A model generated the notes under the pieces. It searched no databases. It was not told the DNA's origin and was given only the letters and a program-made list of their open reading frames with translations. The position numbers were made by a program, and so were the translations under genes. Below, piece after piece: positions 59,481-64,000 of a stretch of DNA of 64,000 nucleotides. Position 1 is the first letter of the stretch. Every line of letters starts with the position of its first letter. The stretch covers positions 5,060,407 through 5,124,406 of the forward strand of contig CM030932.1 of the NCBI GenBank assembly GCA_018136815.1, written 5' to 3'. This stretch comes from Isochrysis galbana (taxonomy: Eukaryota; Haptophyta; Isochrysidales; Isochrysidaceae).

Positions 59481-60146
59481 TCATTGGAGGCAGAAGGACT
59501 CAGCGGCAGCAATCAATAGGTCTCCATCTTCATCCCATTCCCTTTGCCGTGCACCGGCAAGTAGGACCAATGGCTGTTTGCGAGTGTTGTTGCCATCAAT
59601 CTCCCCACTTGACCACAAGGCGCGGACAGCGGTGCGTCGAAGCAACTGCGGAGGGGGCAGCCCAGTGGCGCCCGGCACACACGCCAAAGGAGTGAGCATC
59701 TCGAACCCCAGCATGCCCTCTCGACTCGTCACCGACGACGGAACTACTAGCGATGGGCAGCCAGTAGCAACTGACTGCGAGTCGCGCCACTTTGCCAGTG
59801 CTGCAGATGCCGTTCCAGCCTGCTCGTTCGTGAGGGTTCCTTGAAGCAAGTCCATAAACTCGCTCAGACGATGCACGGATATTGTAGTGGCCGCCCCCGT
59901 CTCGCGGATTGTGCTCCTGAAGTCGCCCGCCACCAAGAGCACCTCCTCCACACGCCCGACCCCACCACGCGAGAGCCGCACGAACGAAGGGGGCAAGCTC
60001 AAGCTGAATCCATCCGTGTAGATGAGGCTTGCACCAGCGAGAGGGCCGGCCTGCTGAGCATGCATCGACTTCGGGCGAGGCAGGGCGGCTGCTGCCGCCA
60101 TCCAGACCAGAGCGCGGCGGCGGAGCATGCCGACGTCGGACTTCAT
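59481..60146 (-). CDS. Probable PsbP-like thylakoid lumen protein
   Basis: 221 residues from ATG 60146 (MKSDVGMLRRR); an upstream in-frame extension is CT-tract translation. The N terminus has a twin-arginine type lumen signal: RRRALVWMAAAAALP, then a processing-like HAQQAG. The body starts YTDGFSLSLPPSF, matching the YxDGFSFxxPxxW opening of PsbP domains, continues with EEVLLVAGDFRSTIRETGAA and ISVHRLSEF, and ends with a block like the PsbP C-terminal strand (LVLLAGARQREW...LLIAAAESF). PsbP-like proteins assist photosystem II or NDH assembly in the lumen. A plastid-import pre-sequence is not evident, and in algae with secondary plastids an upstream signal-peptide exon would be expected. Identity is probable, not certain. 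Confidence 0.5.
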   Translation of the reverse strand: MKSDVGMLRRRALVWMAAAAALPRPKSMHAQQAGPLAGASLIYTDGFSLSLPPSFVRLSRGGVGRVEEVLLVAGDFRSTIRETGAATTISVHRLSEFMDLLQGTLTNEQAGTASAALAKWRDSQSVATGCPSLVVPSSVTSREGMLGFEMLTPLACVPGATGLPPPQLLRRTAVRALWSSGEIDGNNTRKQPLVLLAGARQREWDEDGDLLIAAAESFCLQ

Positions 60147-60523
60147 CCGTCGGCCCAGCGCACGACGCCCCGTTTCCTGCGAACCTTCCCGCCCCCACCC
60201 GCCCCCACTACCCCCTCCGGTATCGTGACCCTTAACGGGCAGGGAGAGGGGGAGATACTGCAGGGAGGAAGAAAAATAGGGGGAACAAGCTAGAAAAAGC
60301 GAGGAGAAGGAAGGGAAAAGAGAGGAAGAAGGAGGAGAGAGCGCGAGTAGAGAGGCGAGAGAGCGAGAGGAGGAAAACAAGTGGGAGGGAAGCGAAGAGA
60401 GAGACGGACAGAGGGAAGAAAGAAGACAAGAGAATCGATCTAGACGGAGCGGAGAGAGAGACTGAGATGAGGAAGAGAGAGAGAGAGAGGAGAGAGAGGG
60501 GAGAGAGACGCAGCGAGCGCGCG
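60147..60523. promoter_or_regulatory. Purine-rich divergent intergenic region
   Basis: 377 bp between the start codons of two divergent genes, purine-rich on the plus strand from 60240 to 60515. It must carry both promoters or a shared one. No TATA box is visible. Confidence 0.4.
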
Positions 60524-61573
60524 ATGTCGGCCAGGTGAGTGCAGCCGTCTCCCTCGTATGCTCGCTCCCGCGCCTCTCGCTCGCCAGTGCAAGCGCGAGC
60601 CTCTCTTCACAAACTTGGGCGACAGGCTGTTCCTCTCGCCACTGCGTCCTCGTTGCCGCCCAGCACAGCCTCTTCTCCCACACCAACCGGGGTCCCCACT
60701 CGCAGTATGTCCCCTACTGTCGGCAGAGCACCGCTTCCCACACGCCTCATTGGGCAGATCTGAGCACCGCTTCTCACACGCCTCATTGGCAGATCTGAGT
60801 AGCACTTGCTCTTGTGTCCATTTTTGCTCAGGCGTGAGGTCGCCCACGACGGCGTCATACGTATCCCAAAGTCGGTCTTCGAGGCTGACCCACCAGCGGT
60901 GGCCTCGTCCACTTCGGATGTCGTCGCCACCGTCCGCAGGCTTGACGGCACTGTTGAGGAGCTTAAACGAGTCGCGCCCGACAACCCTAACTTTCAGCCT
61001 CGCAAGCCAACTCCTGGCAAAGTCCGGGCCATCAATAAAGAGGAGGTCTGCAGCACATTCTCATGCGATGCTCATCATTTGGGCTCTGTGTATCATGTTG
61101 CACTCCTCCTCAACCTTCTTGCGTCATGTATGCAGGCTCTCATCGCGTTCCACAAACGGAAGGGCCTCCCACTTCCGCCAGAACTACAAGCTAAGGCTGA
61201 TGACATGGCGCGTTTTGAAAAGGAAGAGGCCCAACGCGTTGCGGAGCGTGCTGTGCGGTTCGGCATCCCTGACAAGTCAAAGGTGGCAAAGGCAGGTGCA
61301 AGCGACAAGGCAATGAGGGGGGGAGGCCCGGCAGCGGCGGCAAGCTCGGAGCTCTCAGAGCAGGACAAGGCGAAGCTAGCTGCTCGTGCAGCACGCTTCA
61401 ACACCGGTGGCGCTTCGGCTGCGAGTTCTAACCCAACACAACCAAAACCTGAAAGGCCAAAGGGGGGGGTGAAAGTGCTCACCGGAATTGAGGGGGCGCT
61501 GAAAGGCGAGAAACGGCCTGCGGAGGGAACAGCAGATCAGAGGCAGGCAAAAACGCAGCAAAAACCGGCATGA
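60524..61573 (+). CDS. Tho1/MOS11 C-terminal-type RNA-binding protein, three exons
   Basis: Predicted product about 220 residues. Exon 1 is 60524-60534 (ATGTCGGCCAG), intron GTGAGT...GCTCAG of 297 nt, exon 2 60832-61045 (RREVAHDGVIRIPKSVFE to AINKEE), intron of 90 nt GTCTGC...TATGCAG, exon 3 61136-61573. The second intron is in frame and open, so retention would add 30 residues rich in Cys/Leu that do not fit. The C-terminal half has two copies of a motif, AERAVRFGIPDKSK and AARAARFNTGG, matching the RAxRFG repeats of Tho1/MOS11/SARNP, which bind RNA and act with the TREX complex in mRNA export. The SAP domain usual at the N terminus is not visible. Lys/Gln-rich tail. Confidence 0.6.
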
Positions 61574-62145
61574 TAGTTGCATCGTTCACAGGACCTACAT
61601 GTAGTCATGAGTGCCCTTATCTCGTGCAGCCTCGCGCAGGCTTGGCATTAGGCACTGGCAACTGCCAAAGGCGTTGGACAACCAACGCATTTGTATTTGC
61701 CCCTATGTGTGGCGATCAACGAATGCGCTCGATGATTGCCCAAGATATGCACCTCACACCATCTGGCATCCGGAGAGTGGGTTGTGGGTGCAATCTGAAT
61801 ATGATCCGATGATGGTCGTTCAAATGTGCGTGTTTCTAGCGCTTCCATCGGCGCATTGCGCCTGCGGCCTGCGCAAGCCAGGAGTTTTAGCACTTACTAC
61901 CCATGACATCCGCATGGCACATGACTAGCTAGTGCAAAGGCCCTCATGCGCAATGCAAAAAGCAGTGAATACTGCGCCCAAGGCCGAAATGAGAGGTGCA
62001 ACCTGAGGCCTAAGAGGCGCAATCGGTGAGGAGTGGCAGGAGTCCAACTTCTCGGGCGAAACTGACGAGCAAACGGGCGAGGGAATGGATCAAGACATGC
62101 CATTCGTTCTTCTTGAAATTCACTGAAACCATGACGAAACTGATG
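61574..62145. other. Downstream region, nothing recognised
   Basis: Mixed composition after the Tho1-like stop codon. No gene, RNA or repeat recognised. Confidence 0.35.
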
Positions 62146-62481
62146 TTATCCTTGGTGCGCCTCCGCGGAATTTGCAGTGAAGAGCCGCCCACGCCGCCGC
62201 CCACGCCCGCTCCGCCGCTCCGCCGCCCGGGGCCCAGTTGTCCTCGCCGCTGCCGACGGCGCCGTCGCCTCTGCCTCCGTCGCCTCCTCCGCCGGCGCCT
62301 CCGCCTCCATTGCCTCCTCCGCCTCCTCCGCCGCCACTTCCTCTGCCGCCGCCTCCGCGCTTCCTCCGCCATCGCCTCCGCCCCCTCCGCCTCTCTTATC
62401 CCTTATAAACTCAGTGTTGAAGAACCGAAGCAATAAATAGCTATTGGCAATAGTCAATAGTAGAGGTACGGCGGCAACCAT
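62146..62481 (-). CDS. Low-complexity open frame with hydrophobic N terminus
   Basis: 111 codons: MVAAVPLLLTIANSYLLLRF then a Gly run and an Ala/Glu-rich tail from GCC/GAG repeats. The first 25 residues resemble a signal anchor. The repetitive tail makes coding status doubtful; the other strand is an equally open Ser/Pro/Arg frame. Confidence 0.25.
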   Translation of the reverse strand: MVAAVPLLLTIANSYLLLRFFNTEFIRDKRGGGGGGDGGGSAEAAAEEVAAEEAEEAMEAEAPAEEATEAEATAPSAAARTTGPRAAERRSGRGRRRGRLFTANSAEAHQG

Positions 62482-62589
62482 GTCCGTGGTCGAAGCGGTC
62501 TTCTGTGACCGGAAAGCCTCGTCTTGGCCTCGCTTGAGGCCTTAGAGCGTACACTAGCCACAGTTTGCTTCGTTGAGGCCCGGAGGCGA

Positions 62590-62795
62590 GAAGCGTTCAA
62601 TCACCATCACCCACACCCACAGCCCACAGATGGAAAAGCGTTCGATCATCAGCTCACCCTACACATGGAAAAGCGTTCAATCGCCATCACCCCCACACAT
62701 GGAAAAGCGTTCAATCACCATCACTCCACATCTGGAAAAGCGTTCATCATCCACGTATGGAAAGGCGTTCCATCACCATCACCCCACATACATCA
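62590..62795. repeat. Minisatellite, about 34-bp unit, five to six copies
   Basis: Repeats of atggaaaagcgttcaatcac followed by catcacccccacac, diverged between copies. Frames through it encode His/Ser/Lys repeats and are not taken as genes. Confidence 0.85.
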
Positions 62796-63896
62796 CTCTA
62801 CAAGCACAGCCACTTTGTCTTGGTGCCGTGACTCGTGACTCCCTTGAAACCCAGCCATGGTTGGTGAGACATTGCGGCGCAACATGGTCCCATGACGGAC
62901 CATGCAGCACTCGTTCGATGTGGACTAAGAGACAACCACGGCAGAGTCGAGTAATACTTCATGTTACCTCCAATAACAAAAAGAGACCTCATCACGCATC
63001 TCACATCCAGATGGTGACTGCCCCTAGTGTCCCCTGACCATTGCAAGTCCGAACACCAGCGACAAGCTAGGGGCTGACGACCGCCGTGCTCTCGCTGGAG
63101 CGCGGCGAAGGTCGGCCTGTCACAATGGGTCGGTCTCGCCATTGCTCCGCTCCCATTTCGGACTGCGAGGGGGAAGAGGCGAGGGGGAATCTGCCGCCCC
63201 TTCTCGTGAAAAAGCAAATTCTGAGCCTCCGATGTACCGACGTTTTTTCCCAAACCCAATATCCCCCGCCTCTAGCAAGAGCAAGTATTAAGGTGAGAGT
63301 CGCCGCTCGCAAAGACCAAGACGAAGTTCCCCGTGGGGCGCACACTAGTACCAAGGCACGCACCTGGCGACTTGCATTCGCAAGCACGGGCAGGAGGCCG
63401 CGCGCCAAAACCTACCAGCCCGCACATGTAGGCTGCTAGCCAAATCGACCCGAGGAGGCTCGGGGACACCAACGCCAAGGCTCTCCCCGAAGCCTGCAAT
63501 GAGTATTGTCGTCTGTTCGCATGCACCCTCCGCGGCCGCCCTCTTCCTAAATCACGCCCCCATACTGCCTTCACTCATGTCTCATGTTGACAAGAAGTAA
63601 AGGAAGAAACACGATCAGCGAGGACGTAGTAGAGATGAATGCAATCGTATACGCGGATCCGGAGCCGAGAGCTTGAACCGCGACATGGTCGATTGAGGCT
63701 CTTCCACTGTGAAACGACCATGTGATACGACCTAGCCATGAGTGAGTATTTGCTTCTCTTAGCAATTTAGGATTGGCTTGCGCTTCGTTGCTCACTTCGT
63801 GGCGATTGGAGACAAAAATAAAAGAAGAAAGAATACTTTCATAGAGCCGAGATGTAGTGAAAGGGGTCTTTATTGCATTCGACTCTAGCCCGGGGG
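62796..63896. other. Intergenic, no supported gene
   Basis: Several frames of about 100 codons cross it on both strands. One on the minus strand (63900-63571) ends in a hydrophobic YTIAFISTTSSLIVFLPLLL. None has a recognised domain. Part of it is likely the 3' UTR of the gene entering from the right. Confidence 0.35.
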
Positions 63897-64000
63897 TCAC
63901 TCTAGCAGCATTCCATCTAGTTGTTCCAAGTTTCCTATCATCGAGAGCTCATCGCATACGCTTCTCCTGACCTCAGCGTTCCAATCGCCATATCTTTGCA
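63897..64000 (-). CDS. C-terminal end of a gene continuing past the window
   Basis: From the right edge, the minus strand reads QRYGDWNAEVRRSVCDELSM, IGNLEQLDGMLLE and TGA (63899-63897). 33 codons of balanced composition with strong protein texture; too short to identify. The DWNAEVRRSV phrase resembles HEAT or ankyrin-like helices but proves nothing. Confidence 0.45.
   Translation of the reverse strand, partial: QRYGDWNAEVRRSVCDELSMIGNLEQLDGMLLE

Noticed and set aside
59481-60686. 401-codon version of the PsbP-like protein
   Set aside because: The first 180 residues are Ser/Leu translation of a polypurine/polypyrimidine tract and cross the divergent promoter.
1-64000. CRISPR array, bacterial operons, rRNA genes, telomere repeats
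   Set aside because: None seen; spliced genes, retroelements and gene content are eukaryotic.

Overview
The window looks like nuclear DNA of a GC-rich, photosynthetic, single-celled eukaryote, most likely a haptophyte-type alga. This rests on short GT-AG introns (83, 83, 90 and 216 nt in the better models), a probable thylakoid-lumen protein, a Cys-rich motif (C-x2-W-C-x-C-x2-C-x-F-C) that I associate with haptophyte and dinoflagellate proteins, long CT/GA and G tracts, and dense retroelement debris. No marker fixes the species, so the assignment is inference.

Genes supported with fair to good confidence: a SMIM14-like membrane protein (3.0-3.5 kb, -); a LacZ-type GH2 beta-galactosidase (6.8-10.6 kb, -); an unidentified two-exon gene (17.4-18.2 kb, +); a SET-domain (SMYD-like) protein (23.4-25.0 kb, +); an unidentified membrane-anchored protein with a proline-rich tail (26.1-27.5 kb, -); a NUP42-like FG nucleoporin with two CCCH fingers (30.6-32.3 kb, +); a chromatin remodeller joining FHA, PBZ and SNF2 modules (35.7-39.4 kb, -); the U4/U6 snRNP protein PRPF4 (42.6-44.3 kb, -); a Cys-rich single-pass membrane protein (47.0-48.1 kb, -); an unidentified gene with predicted small 5' exons (49.9-50.9 kb, -); an importin-beta family receptor (52.8-55.1 kb, +); a PsbP-like lumen protein and a Tho1/MOS11-type RNA-binding protein in divergent arrangement (59.5-61.6 kb); and the 3' end of a further gene leaving the right edge. 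Several belong to mRNA biogenesis and export (PRPF4, Tho1/MOS11, NUP42, importin), but they look like ordinary scattered housekeeping genes, not an operon-like unit.

Between the genes lie mobile elements: a non-LTR retrotransposon family with CCCH fingers and an APE endonuclease (5' part at 11.3-14.4 kb, 3' ends at 19.5-20.6 and 25.3-25.8 kb); retroelements that share a small palindromic 5' head just before a start codon (eleven heads, two complete insertions with 18- and 19-bp target duplications at 29.4-30.5 and 15.4-16.3 kb); copia pieces (20.9-22.2, 48.7-49.2, 51.0-51.8 kb); a broken Mutator-like transposase (45.1-46.8 kb) and a broken hAT transposase (57.6-58.1 kb); a 1.7-kb DNA element with 77-bp inverted ends (4.9-6.6 kb) and relatives; and a SINE-like 135-bp repeat in three copies.

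The most unusual signals are the FHA-PBZ-SNF2 fusion, a dispersed repeat that sits in the same relative orientation just upstream of three unrelated genes (23.3, 48.2 and 52.7 kb), and the palindrome-headed retroelement family. I could run no alignments; all homology is by eye.
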